Of a stretch of 64,000 nucleotides of DNA, positions 42,609 to 50,141 are shown piece after piece. The translations under genes and the position numbers were made by a program. The notes under the pieces were generated by a model. The model did no database searches and was not told the origin of the DNA. It saw only the letters and a program-made list of their open reading frames with translations. This DNA is from Amycolatopsis japonica. GTDB taxonomy: Bacteria; Actinomycetota; Actinomycetes; Mycobacteriales; Pseudonocardiaceae. The stretch lies in the NCBI RefSeq assembly GCF_000732925.1, contig NZ_CP008953.1, forward strand, positions 7,068,001-7,132,000. The letters run 5' to 3'. Every line of letters begins with the position of its first letter. Position 1 is the first letter of the stretch.

Positions 42609-43799
42609 TCAGCGCTCGGCGCGCTGGTAGGCGGTGACGACGGCGGCGCCGCCGAGTCCGATGTTGTGTTGCAGCGCGGCCTGGACGCCGTCGACCTGGC
42701 GTTTGCCGGCGGTCCCGCGCAGCTGCCAGGTCAGTTCGGCGCACTGCGCGAGGCCGGTGGCGCCGAGCGGATGTCCCTTGGAGATCAGCCCGCCGGAGGG
42801 GTTGACGACCCATTTCCCGCCGTAGGTGGTGTCTCCGGAGTCGACGAGCTTCCCGGCCTCCCCTTCGGCGCAGAGACCGAGCGCTTCGTAGAGCAGGAGT
42901 TCGTTGGCGGAGAAGCAATCGTGCAGCTCGATGACCTGGAAGTCCTCCGCGCCGAGCCCGGCCTGGTCGTACACCTGGCGCGCGGCCTGGACGTTCATGT
43001 CGTAGCCGATGATGTTCTTCGCGGTCCCGTCGAAGGTGCTGGCGAAGTCGGTGGTCATCGCCTGCCCGACGATCTCCACGGCCTGCCCGTCCAGCCCGTG
43101 CGAGTCCACAAAGGACTCGCTGGCGAGGATCGCCGCGCCGGAACCGTCCGAGGTCGGTGAGCACTGGAGCTTCGTGAGCGGGTCGTAGATCATCCGTGAG
43201 TCGAGGATGTCCTGCAGCGAATAGCTTTCCTGGAACTGCGCGTACGGATTGTTCACCGAATGCCGGTGGTTCTTCTCGCCGATCTTGGCGAAATGCTCGG
43301 CGGTGGTGCCGTAGGTCTTCATGTGTTCACGGCCGGCCGCGCCGAACATCCACGGCGCGGGTGGGAAGAGCACCTCGGAGATCTCCGCGAGCGCCTGAAG
43401 ATGCTTGCCCATCGGCTGCTCGCGGTCGTCGTAGGTCGAGCCGAGCGATCCTGGCTGCATCTTCTCGAAGCCGAGCGCGAGCGCGCAGTCCGCACGGCCG
43501 CCCCGGATCGCCTCCGCGGCCAGGTACAGCGCGGTCGACCCGGTCGAGCAGTTGTTGTTGACGTTGACGACCGGGATCCCGGTCATGCCGAGTTCGTAGA
43601 CCGCGCGCTGCCCCGAGGTCGACTCGCCGTAGACGTAACCGACGTAGGCCTGCCGCACCTCGTCGAAGGAGATTCCGGCGTCGGCGAGCGCCTTGGTCCC
43701 GGATTCCTTGGCCATCTGCGGGTAGTCCCAGCCCTCGCGGCGGCCGGGTTTCTCGAACTTCGTCATGCCCACGCCGACGACGTACACCTTGTTGGCCAC
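42609..43799 (-). CDS. SCPx-type thiolase (acetyl-CoA acyltransferase)
   Basis: The 396-residue protein has the nucleophile in NNNCSTGSTALYLA, His in GGLISKGHPLGATGLAQ and the terminal HNIGLGGAAVV, which lacks the second Cys as in SCP2/SCPx thiolases. It would cleave a 3-ketoacyl-CoA of a branched or sterol-derived chain. GTG 43799 is chosen with AAGGAG 7 nt upstream. First gene of the five-gene operon with an operator at 43843. Confidence 0.86.
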   Translation of the reverse strand: MANKVYVVGVGMTKFEKPGRREGWDYPQMAKESGTKALADAGISFDEVRQAYVGYVYGESTSGQRAVYELGMTGIPVVNVNNNCSTGSTALYLAAEAIRGGRADCALALGFEKMQPGSLGSTYDDREQPMGKHLQALAEISEVLFPPAPWMFGAAGREHMKTYGTTAEHFAKIGEKNHRHSVNNPYAQFQESYSLQDILDSRMIYDPLTKLQCSPTSDGSGAAILASESFVDSHGLDGQAVEIVGQAMTTDFASTFDGTAKNIIGYDMNVQAARQVYDQAGLGAEDFQVIELHDCFSANELLLYEALGLCAEGEAGKLVDSGDTTYGGKWVVNPSGGLISKGHPLGATGLAQCAELTWQLRGTAGKRQVDGVQAALQHNIGLGGAAVVTAYQRAER

Positions 43800-43842
43800 C
43801 ACGACGCTCCTTGTCGTTGCCGGGTCGCTGCTGCCACTGAAG

Positions 43843-43860
43843 ATACAGACAGGTTTGTAT
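43843..43860. promoter_or_regulatory. Operator of the acyl-CoA operon
   Basis: ATACAGACAGGTTTGTAT is palindromic at 14 of 18 positions, 44 nt before the thiolase start. A related half-site, TACATACAGGTCTGA, follows at 43873. The central GAC-n2-GTT differs by one base from the KstR core AAC-n2-GTT. No cognate regulator is in the window. Confidence 0.55.
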
Positions 43861-43982
43861 TTATCAACCTTTACATACAGGTCTGAACGGATGTTACTTC
43901 CGGCACGTTGCGTGTCAGGTGACGCAGACGGGCGAGCCGCACCCCCGTTAAACAGGGAAAACACGACTCACAGGGGGTACTG

Positions 43983-44930
43983 ATGAAACGGACGAGCATG
44001 GTCTTGGCGGCCACCGTCGCCGCCGGGCTGATGTCGGCGGGCACCGCGTCGGCGAGCGACTGGACGATGAGCTACCTGAGGCCGCCGGGCGGAGACGCCA
44101 TCCGGGTGGTGGCCACCGACGGGGCCGGGAGCTACGCGGGGCACTCCGACCGGGGACTGCTCACCTGGTCGGGCTGGATGGTGCGCAACCACGGCTTCCC
44201 GGCGGGCTACGACACGGTCGAAGCCGTGGACGAGAACACGTCGAAGGCGATTCTCACGAACGGGTACGCGATCTCGACGAGGACCAAACGCTCGTTCGTC
44301 CACCAGAACGGCGGGTTCCAGCTCCTGGAGAACGTCCCGGGGTACGCCCAGACGGTCGTCACCGGGATGAACAACCGCGGCGACATCGTCGGCGACGTGT
44401 TCAACGATCCGCGATACGGCTCACGGGCGGCGTTCTGGCCGGCCGGCGACCGCGCGCACCCGGTGCTCCTGGACTCCCCGCCGCTGCTCAGCCCGGTGGA
44501 CATCGATCACGATGGCACGATCCTGATGCAGGAGCAGGGCGGCGGCGCCTGGCTCTGGAAGGACGGCGTGGCAAGGCAACTCGCCCTTCCCGAGGGCGTC
44601 CGCGAAGCACGAGCCATCGCGATCCGGGACGGCAAGGTGCTGGCCGATCTCCAAGGGGGCCAACGGCTTTGGACGGCCCCTGACACCTCCATCCCGGTGC
44701 CGGAGACCATGACGGTGACCGCGCTCAACGGGTCGGGACTCCTCGCCGGCTGCTTGCGGACCATGGGTACCGCCACGATTCCCGCGGCGTGGACGCCGGG
44801 CGGCCCGGTCGAGACGCTTCCCGCGCCGTCCAGCGGTTGCGGCGCGATCGTGGGCGACAACGGGGAAATCATGGGGACCCTGCAGGACGACGACTACTTC
44901 GACAAGCTCGTGGTGTGGCGCCGTGGCTAA
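43983..44930 (+). CDS. Secreted HAF-repeat-like protein
   Basis: The 315-residue precursor has a signal peptide MKRTSMVLAATVAAGLMSAG with ASA cleavage. The mature part has repeats such as TGMNNRGDIVGDVFNDPRYG then AAFWPAGD, and ILMQEQGGGAWLWKDGV. These match extracellular HAF/YncE-like beta-propellers. Function unknown. ATG 43983 lies 9 nt after AGGGGG. The next gene starts 9 nt after its stop. Confidence 0.75.
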   Translation: MKRTSMVLAATVAAGLMSAGTASASDWTMSYLRPPGGDAIRVVATDGAGSYAGHSDRGLLTWSGWMVRNHGFPAGYDTVEAVDENTSKAILTNGYAISTRTKRSFVHQNGGFQLLENVPGYAQTVVTGMNNRGDIVGDVFNDPRYGSRAAFWPAGDRAHPVLLDSPPLLSPVDIDHDGTILMQEQGGGAWLWKDGVARQLALPEGVREARAIAIRDGKVLADLQGGQRLWTAPDTSIPVPETMTVTALNGSGLLAGCLRTMGTATIPAAWTPGGPVETLPAPSSGCGAIVGDNGEIMGTLQDDDYFDKLVVWRRG

Positions 44931-44939
44931 AGTCGGGGC

Positions 44940-45647
44940 ATGGATCCCGAAGAGCTTCGGCAGCGGTTCTCCCTGCTGACCACCGCGCATCTGACCGACG
45001 GCTGCGTGCGCGCCGGCGTTCAGGTCCGGTGCGCGCCCGCGGGCACGCACTCGGTCGTGCCCGGCGTCCGCGTCGCCGGGCGGGTCACCCCCGCCCGGCA
45101 CGTCGGCAGCGTCGACGTCTTCCTGGAGGCGTACGAAATCGCGAACCCCGGCGACGTCCTCGTCGTCGACAACGGCGGCAGGCTCGACGAGAGCTGCGTC
45201 GGGGACCTCGCGGTCCTCGAAGCGGAGGCGGCCGGGCTGAGCGGCGTGGTGATCTGGGGGCTGCACCGCGACACGGCCGACATCAAGAAGATCGGGCTGC
45301 CGGTGTTCAGCCTCGGGTCGATCCCGACCGGCCCGCTCTCGGTCTCCGCCCGCCCGGACGGCGCGCTCGAATCGGCCGCCATCGGGGAATGGACGGTGAC
45401 GCGGGAAGACCTCGTGTTCGGCGACGAGGACGGCGTCCTGTTCGTCCCCGCCGACCGGGCGGACGAGGTCCTGGACCGCGCCGAAGGCATCCGCGACACC
45501 GAGCGGCGCCAGGCCGACCGGATCCGCGGCGGAGAGTCCCTTCGCGAGCAGGTCCGCTTCGCCGACTTCCTCGCGGAGCGGGCGAAGTCACCTTCGCTGA
45601 CGTTCCGGCAGCACCTGCGGGCGGTCGGGGGCGCCATCGAGGAGTAG
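44940..45647 (+). CDS. RraA-family protein (HMG aldolase fold)
   Basis: The 235-residue protein has DNGGRLDESCVGDLAVLEAE, VVIWGLHRD and KKIGLPVFSLGSIPTG, close to the RraA/HMG-CHA aldolase active-site pattern G-G-x20-R-D. Such proteins either cleave 4-hydroxy-4-methyl-2-oxoglutarate or regulate RNase E; in this case the R-D pair supports catalysis. TAG 45647 lies within the palindromic element. Confidence 0.8.
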   Translation: MDPEELRQRFSLLTTAHLTDGCVRAGVQVRCAPAGTHSVVPGVRVAGRVTPARHVGSVDVFLEAYEIANPGDVLVVDNGGRLDESCVGDLAVLEAEAAGLSGVVIWGLHRDTADIKKIGLPVFSLGSIPTGPLSVSARPDGALESAAIGEWTVTREDLVFGDEDGVLFVPADRADEVLDRAEGIRDTERRQADRIRGGESLREQVRFADFLAERAKSPSLTFRQHLRAVGGAIEE

Positions 45648-45667
45648 CAAGGGACCTTTGCTATCAC
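45642..45667. repeat. Dispersed palindromic element (copy 5), containing the RraA stop codon
   Basis: GAGTAGCAAGGGACCTTTGC starts over the last codons of the RraA gene, whose TAG is bases 4-6 of the element. Confidence 0.8.
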
Positions 45668-45693
45668 CCGGCCCCGGACCCCGCGCAGGCCGT

Positions 45694-45744
45694 CCGCGAA
45701 GGCCTCCTTCACTACCTTCAGGGTAGGCAAGGAGGCCTTCACGG
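45694..45744. terminator. Hairpin terminator (GTGAAGGCCTCCTT family)
   Basis: A 16-bp stem with one mismatch (45694-45709/45729-45744) encloses a nested CTACC/GGTAG mini-stem, between converging genes. Confidence 0.75.
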
Positions 45745-45752
45745 CACCGCGG

Positions 45753-45777
45753 GAGAGCAAGGGACCTTTGCTACCAC
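45753..45777. repeat. Dispersed palindromic element (copy 6)
   Basis: Full copy, followed by CCTGACCTGCGG at 45786, 3' of the ThuA-like gene. Confidence 0.8.
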
Positions 45778-45816
45778 CGAGGCCCCTGACCTGCGGAAAG
45801 GGAGCAGGGGCCCGGC

Positions 45817-46638
45817 TCATCCTCGTGCGGTTTGCCTTCCACCGAGCCACAGCAGACCGTCGACGACGAAGCGGTTCTGCACCTCGCTGCCGAAGGTCGA
45901 CGAAAGCGGCTGGTTCGTCTCGTAGTTCATCTTGTTGTGCCCGAAGTTGGCGTAGAGCATCTTGTACTTGGCGTTGGTCCAGAGGATCGGGTAGTACCCG
46001 CTGTACCAGGACTGGTTCGGATCGGTCCCGAGCGGGAAGCTCACCGGATCCACCGACGCGAGGATCCGGATGTCCGGGTTCTTGCGCAGGTCGCTGTTCC
46101 AGGCGTACCACTCGCTCACCGACGAGGTGAAGGTCGCGGGCAGCCGCGTGGTCGAGGAATGCGGCCGGTTCTCCACCTTCAGCGTCGCCGTCGTCGGGCC
46201 CCAGGTGTTGGACTTGAACGCACCCGTGCCGAGGAACCTGTTGTGGTACCAGTCCCATGTGGACGGATTGGTGGTGAACGCGGCCACGTGGAAGCCGAAG
46301 AACGCGCCCCCCGCGTTCATGTAGCGCTCGAAGCCCGAGCGTTGCGAGGAGGTCTGCGGCAGGTCGTCCAGGAACAGCACGACCTGATACTGCGACGGCT
46401 GCAGCGAGCTCAGCCGGTTCCAGTCGTTGGTCGCGGTGTAGCTGAAGTTGTTCTGCGAAGCGGTTTTCGGGAACCACTGGTTGGCTTCCTTGACGAAGCT
46501 GATGTGCGCCGCGTCGTAGGTGCCGTTGTAGAACGCGAGCACCTTGAACGCGGGTGCCGCCTGCGCCGCCACCGGCGCCGACGCCAGTGCGAGACACGAA
46601 ACGAACAGCAGAGCGAGCCGGACCACGAATTTCGTCAT
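45817..46638 (-). CDS. Secreted ThuA-like (class I amidotransferase fold) protein
   Basis: The 273-residue precursor has signal peptide MTKFVVRLALLFVSCLALAS ending AQA, and a mature ThuA-type domain: KVLAFYNGTYDAAHISF, LFLDDLPQTSSQRSGFERYM, GGAFFGFHVAAFT (loop with the strand-nucleophile position) and YHNRFLGTG. ThuA proteins bind or act on sugars; mechanism unsettled. A DasR-type site lies 65 nt before its ATG, linking it to amino-sugar control. Confidence 0.82.
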   Translation of the reverse strand: MTKFVVRLALLFVSCLALASAPVAAQAAPAFKVLAFYNGTYDAAHISFVKEANQWFPKTASQNNFSYTATNDWNRLSSLQPSQYQVVLFLDDLPQTSSQRSGFERYMNAGGAFFGFHVAAFTTNPSTWDWYHNRFLGTGAFKSNTWGPTTATLKVENRPHSSTTRLPATFTSSVSEWYAWNSDLRKNPDIRILASVDPVSFPLGTDPNQSWYSGYYPILWTNAKYKMLYANFGHNKMNYETNQPLSSTFGSEVQNRFVVDGLLWLGGRQTARG

Positions 46639-46703
46639 ACCTCACCACCCATGCCGAGAACGCGTAAATTCATTGCTTGAATTAACACATGACACAGCAT
46701 CGA

Positions 46704-46715
46704 TGGTCTAGACCT
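46704..46715. promoter_or_regulatory. DasR-type operator between ThuA and LysR genes
   Basis: TGGTCTAGACCT matches 11 of 12 positions of the palindromic dre core and equals the classic Streptomyces chitinase promoter repeat. It lies 65 nt upstream of the ThuA ATG and 56 nt before the LysR ATG. Confidence 0.75.
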
Positions 46716-46771
46716 GCGAGAAATACGGTTCCCGGTGACCGGCACGGAGCCGCATCGATAACCTGGAGATT

Positions 46772-47650
46772 ATGGAACTGCGGGATATCGAGATCTTCCT
46801 GGCGCTGGCCGACGAGCTACATTTCGGCCGTACCGCGGAGCGCCTGCACGTCTCGCAGGCGCGGGTGAGCCAGTCGATCAAGCAGGTGGAGCGCCGGATC
46901 GGTGTACCGCTGTTCGCCCGCACCAGCCGACGGGTCCGGCTCACCCCGATCGGCGAACGGCTGCGAGACGACCTCGGCCCCGCCTACCGCGCGCTGCACG
47001 AAGGCGTCGACCGCGCGATCGCGGCCGGCCGCGGGATCGGCGGCGTGCTGCGGCTGGGTTTCGAAGCACCCGGCGTCGCCGACCTGACCGAAGAGCTGCT
47101 CGACCGTTTCCGGCAGCGCTACCCGGACACCGAACCGCTCATTCGCGAGGCTGATTTCGCCGACCCGTTCGCGATGCTGCGATCGGGTGAGATCGACGTG
47201 CTGGTGACGCTGCTTCCGGTCGACGAACCCGATCTCACGACCGGACCGGCCGTGTACACCGAACCGATGGTGCTCGCGGTGTCGTCGAAACACCCTTTCG
47301 CGCGACGGAAGTCGGTCACTCTCGACGACCTCGCCCGCGACACCGTCCTTCGCGCGGCGCATCCGCCGGAGCCGTACTGGGTCGAAGAACCGCGACAGTG
47401 GCTGACGCCGGCCGGGCACCCCGTGACCCGGGGCGCCCCCTTCGCGACCTTTCAAGAGCTGCTCGCCGCGATCGCCACCGGTGCCGGTATCTGCCCGCTC
47501 GCCGCGCACGCGCGGGAGTACTTCAGCCACCCGCGGATCCGCTTCGTGCCCTTCGCCGGATCACCCGACGTCGAGTGGGGCCTCGTCTGGCCGCGCTCCG
47601 CGGAGACAGCGCGCGTACAGGCCTTCGCCGCCGTCGCCTCGCACCCCTGA
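46772..47650 (+). CDS. LysR-family transcriptional regulator
   Basis: The 292-residue protein has the wHTH ELRDIEIFLALADELHFGRT then AERLHVSQARVSQSIKQVE, and a periplasmic-binding-like effector domain starting near residue 88. It is divergent from the ThuA-like gene, the usual LysR target arrangement. Its 3' end is followed by the palindromic element at 47660. Confidence 0.88.
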   Translation: MELRDIEIFLALADELHFGRTAERLHVSQARVSQSIKQVERRIGVPLFARTSRRVRLTPIGERLRDDLGPAYRALHEGVDRAIAAGRGIGGVLRLGFEAPGVADLTEELLDRFRQRYPDTEPLIREADFADPFAMLRSGEIDVLVTLLPVDEPDLTTGPAVYTEPMVLAVSSKHPFARRKSVTLDDLARDTVLRAAHPPEPYWVEEPRQWLTPAGHPVTRGAPFATFQELLAAIATGAGICPLAAHAREYFSHPRIRFVPFAGSPDVEWGLVWPRSAETARVQAFAAVASHP

Positions 47651-47659
47651 CCTGCGAAA

Positions 47660-47684
47660 GGGAGCAAGGGACCTTTGCTACCAC
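47660..47684. repeat. Dispersed palindromic element (copy 7)
   Basis: Copy 10 nt after the LysR stop, preceded by CTGACCTGCG. Confidence 0.8.
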
Positions 47685-47699
47685 GTCCCCGGCGGGCAG

Positions 47700-47746
47700 G
47701 GGTGTGTGGAAATAGGGACGTTGAGTGTCCCTATTTCCACACACCC
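47700..47746. terminator. Perfect 20-bp hairpin
   Basis: The arms 47700-47719 (GGGTGTGTGGAAATAGGGAC) and 47727-47746 pair perfectly around a 7-nt loop. It lies between the converging LysR and DsbA genes, with further repeats at both sides. Confidence 0.75.
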
Positions 47747-47828
47747 TGTACGACGCGTAGCGGTGTTGACTGACTGTGTGGATTTTGGTGCGTTGGATGA
47801 CCAGAAATCCACACGGTCACCGCGGCGC

Positions 47829-47854
47829 GGAGAGCAAGGGACCTTTGCTACCAC
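47829..47854. repeat. Dispersed palindromic element (copy 8)
   Basis: Copy in the 47651-47936 gap, which contains two element copies and two hairpins and no gene. Confidence 0.8.
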
Positions 47855-47882
47855 CCGGCCGCCCCCACCGGCCCCGAACAGC

Positions 47883-47930
47883 GTGAAGGCCCCCTTCCCT
47901 CGGCTGATCCGAGGGAAGGGGGCCATCACG
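47883..47930. terminator. Hairpin terminator 3' of the DsbA-like gene
   Basis: A 21-bp stem with one mismatch (47883-47903/47910-47930), 7 nt beyond the DsbA-like stop. The arms contain GAAGGCCCCCTTCCCTCGG. Confidence 0.75.
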
Positions 47931-47936
47931 GGAAAA

Positions 47937-48731
47937 CTAGCTGACGACCTTCTGCACCCAGTCCTGCTCGAGCTTCACGACCTGCCCGTTCGAGGTGACG
48001 GTCGGCGTGCCGAAACCGGGGCCGTTGCCGAAGTCCTGCTGCAGCGACGGGTCCGTCGAGATCTTCTTGTACGCGTCCTGGATCTCCTGCTCGTACGCGC
48101 CACTGTTGACCTTGAGCACGAAGGTCGGGTCGGTGATGCCGACGTCCTGGCCGAGCTTGATCAGCTGCGCCTTGTCGAACCCGCGGCCGCCTTCCTCCGG
48201 CTGGTCCTTGAACAGCGCGTCGTGGAAGGCGAGGAACTTGCCCGCGTCGGCCGCCGCGAGGGAGGCGTTGGCGGAGTCCAGCGAGTAGCCGGGCGGGTCG
48301 GAACGCTGGTTCAGCATCGGCAGCATGTGGTACCGGACCTGCAAGGTCCCGTTGTTCACCTGCTCCTCGATCTGCCCCTTGAAGGTCTCCTCGAACTGCT
48401 TGCAGACCGGGCACAGGAAGTCGGCGTAGACGTCGATGGTCTTCTTCGCCTCGGGCTTGCCGACGGTCACGACGGCACCGTCGCGCTTCTCGACGACGCC
48501 GGGCGCCGATGTGCCCGTCTGCGCGCCGATCACCTTGCCCTCGGTGCTGTCCTTGCTGGAGGTCGTCCAGATGACACCACCGATCACCAGCGCGGCGAGG
48601 ACGACCACCGCGACGGTGATCGCGACGACCTTCTTCTTGTCGCCGCCCGCGACGCCCCTGGCCTGTGCCACCGAACGCGCCGCCGTCTGCTGCTGCTTGC
48701 GTTTCCGAGCGTTGCGCTCAGCTCCACCCAC
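47937..48731 (-). CDS. Membrane-anchored DsbA-family thiol oxidoreductase
   Basis: The 264-residue protein has a basic N-terminus, one membrane helix (VVAITVAVVVLAALVIGGVI), and an extracytoplasmic thioredoxin fold with the C-P-V-C active site in ADFLCPVCKQFEE and a cis-Pro loop GFGTPTV. It forms or isomerises disulfides in exported proteins. GTG 48731; the MauE-like gene ends 3 nt upstream, so the two form an operon. Confidence 0.87.
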   Translation of the reverse strand: MGGAERNARKRKQQQTAARSVAQARGVAGGDKKKVVAITVAVVVLAALVIGGVIWTTSSKDSTEGKVIGAQTGTSAPGVVEKRDGAVVTVGKPEAKKTIDVYADFLCPVCKQFEETFKGQIEEQVNNGTLQVRYHMLPMLNQRSDPPGYSLDSANASLAAADAGKFLAFHDALFKDQPEEGGRGFDKAQLIKLGQDVGITDPTFVLKVNSGAYEQEIQDAYKKISTDPSLQQDFGNGPGFGTPTVTSNGQVVKLEQDWVQKVVS

Positions 48732-48733
48732 GA

Positions 48734-49255
48734 TTATTCGTTCCCTTCAGCGATACCCACATAGTCGTCGTCGGCGGAGGCGCGAGAGTTCCCGAGCCAG
48801 CCGTCCACGGAAAACCAGGTCCGCGGCCGCACGATCAGCCAGACACCCAGGAGCGCGAATCCGAGGTCCCTGGCGATCTCCTGCGGATACTGCGTCTGAT
48901 CCGCGGCGATCTGACCGCCACCGCCGAAACAGCCGCAATCGATGCTCAGCCCGCGCGCCCAGGATTGGGCGATCGCGGCGATGAGCACCGCGAGCAGCAG
49001 CACCGACAGCACCGACACCCACCGGGTCACGAACCCGGCGAGCAGGAACAGGCCGAGCGCCAGTTCGACGAGCGGCATCCCGATCGCGACCGGGCGGACG
49101 AGCCCGTCCGGCAGGACATCGAACGCCTGGACCGCGATGTAGGTCTGCCCCGGGGCGCTGATCTTCAGCGCTCCGGAAATTAACCAGACGGCGGCCAGTC
49201 CGAGCCGGGCGAGTGTGCCCACGGCGTCGAGTACGACTTGGGGCGGTCTACGCAC
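48734..49255 (-). CDS. MauE/DoxX-like membrane protein with Cys pair
   Basis: The 173-residue protein has four hydrophobic helices and SIDCGCFGGGGQI, which holds a C-x-C pair at the membrane face. MauE/DoxX proteins are predicted to pass electrons to thioredoxin-like partners; the adjacent DsbA gene fits. Start GTG 49255. Confidence 0.8.
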   Translation of the reverse strand: MRRPPQVVLDAVGTLARLGLAAVWLISGALKISAPGQTYIAVQAFDVLPDGLVRPVAIGMPLVELALGLFLLAGFVTRWVSVLSVLLLAVLIAAIAQSWARGLSIDCGCFGGGGQIAADQTQYPQEIARDLGFALLGVWLIVRPRTWFSVDGWLGNSRASADDDYVGIAEGNE

Positions 49256-49313
49256 GGGCCTAGGCTAACCGCCGACCCTGAGAACAACGTGAGGCGGCGG
49301 ACGGAGGCACCCG

Positions 49314-50141
49314 ATGAGGGGACGCGCCCTGCTGGTGGCCTGCTTGATGCTGGTCACAGCGGCGGCCTGCGGCGAAGAGGCCGGTCCGTCGGATTCTCTC
49401 GTCGCGCGCGCCGTCGCGTCCAACAAGCTCACCATCGGCATCCGCTTCGACCAGCCGGGCCTTTCCAAACGGACGGTCGACGGCCGGTACGTCGGCTTCG
49501 ACGTCGACGTGGCGAAGTACGTGGCGAGCGAATTGGGTGTCGACGAGGATCACATCACCTGGCACGACAGCAGGCCGTCGTCCCGCGAGACGGACATCAC
49601 CTCGGGGACCACGGATCTGATGGTGGCGACCTACTCGATCACCGAAAAACGCAAACAGGTGGTCGCGTTCGCCGGCCCCTATTTCGACACCGGCCAGGAT
49701 CTCCTCGTCCGCCTCCGGTCGACCGACATCACCGGTCCCGAGAACCTCAACGGCCGTAAGCTGTGCGCCGTGGGCGGCACCACCTCGGCGGAGCAGGTGC
49801 GCGACAAGTTCGCCCAGGCCGTGCAGCTCGTCGAGTACCCGCGCTACCAGGACTGCGTCACGGCGCTGCTCGCCGGACAGGTGGACGCGGTGACCACCGA
49901 CGACGTCATCCTCGCCGGTTACGTGGCGCAGAACCCGGAACTGCTGCGGGTCGTCGGCAAGCCCTTCTCGAAGGAGAAGTACGGCGTCGGCCTGCGCAAG
50001 GACGACATCGAGGGCCGCGCGGCGGTGGCCAAGGCGATCCAGAAGATGATCTCGTCCGGGGAATGGCTCGATTCGCTGAACCGCAACATCGGCCCGTCCG
50101 GCTACCGGATCCCGCCTCCGCCACAGGTGACCGAGCGGTGA
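49314..50141 (+). CDS. Glutamate-type ABC transporter substrate-binding lipoprotein
   Basis: The 275-residue lipoprotein has a lipobox in LVTAAACGE (Cys19) and a type 2 periplasmic-binding fold with LTIGIRFDQPGLSKR, GFDVDVAKYVA and ATYSITEKRKQVVAFAGPYF, characteristic of glutamate-binding GluB. Permease and ATPase genes are not adjacent. ATG 49314 has GGAGG upstream. Confidence 0.85.
   Translation: MRGRALLVACLMLVTAAACGEEAGPSDSLVARAVASNKLTIGIRFDQPGLSKRTVDGRYVGFDVDVAKYVASELGVDEDHITWHDSRPSSRETDITSGTTDLMVATYSITEKRKQVVAFAGPYFDTGQDLLVRLRSTDITGPENLNGRKLCAVGGTTSAEQVRDKFAQAVQLVEYPRYQDCVTALLAGQVDAVTTDDVILAGYVAQNPELLRVVGKPFSKEKYGVGLRKDDIEGRAAVAKAIQKMISSGEWLDSLNRNIGPSGYRIPPPPQVTER

Noticed and set aside
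47523..47929. Short frames around the LysR/DsbA gap containing peptides like EQGTFATT or KVPCS
   Set aside because: These recurrent peptides are translations of the dispersed palindrome, found after many genes.
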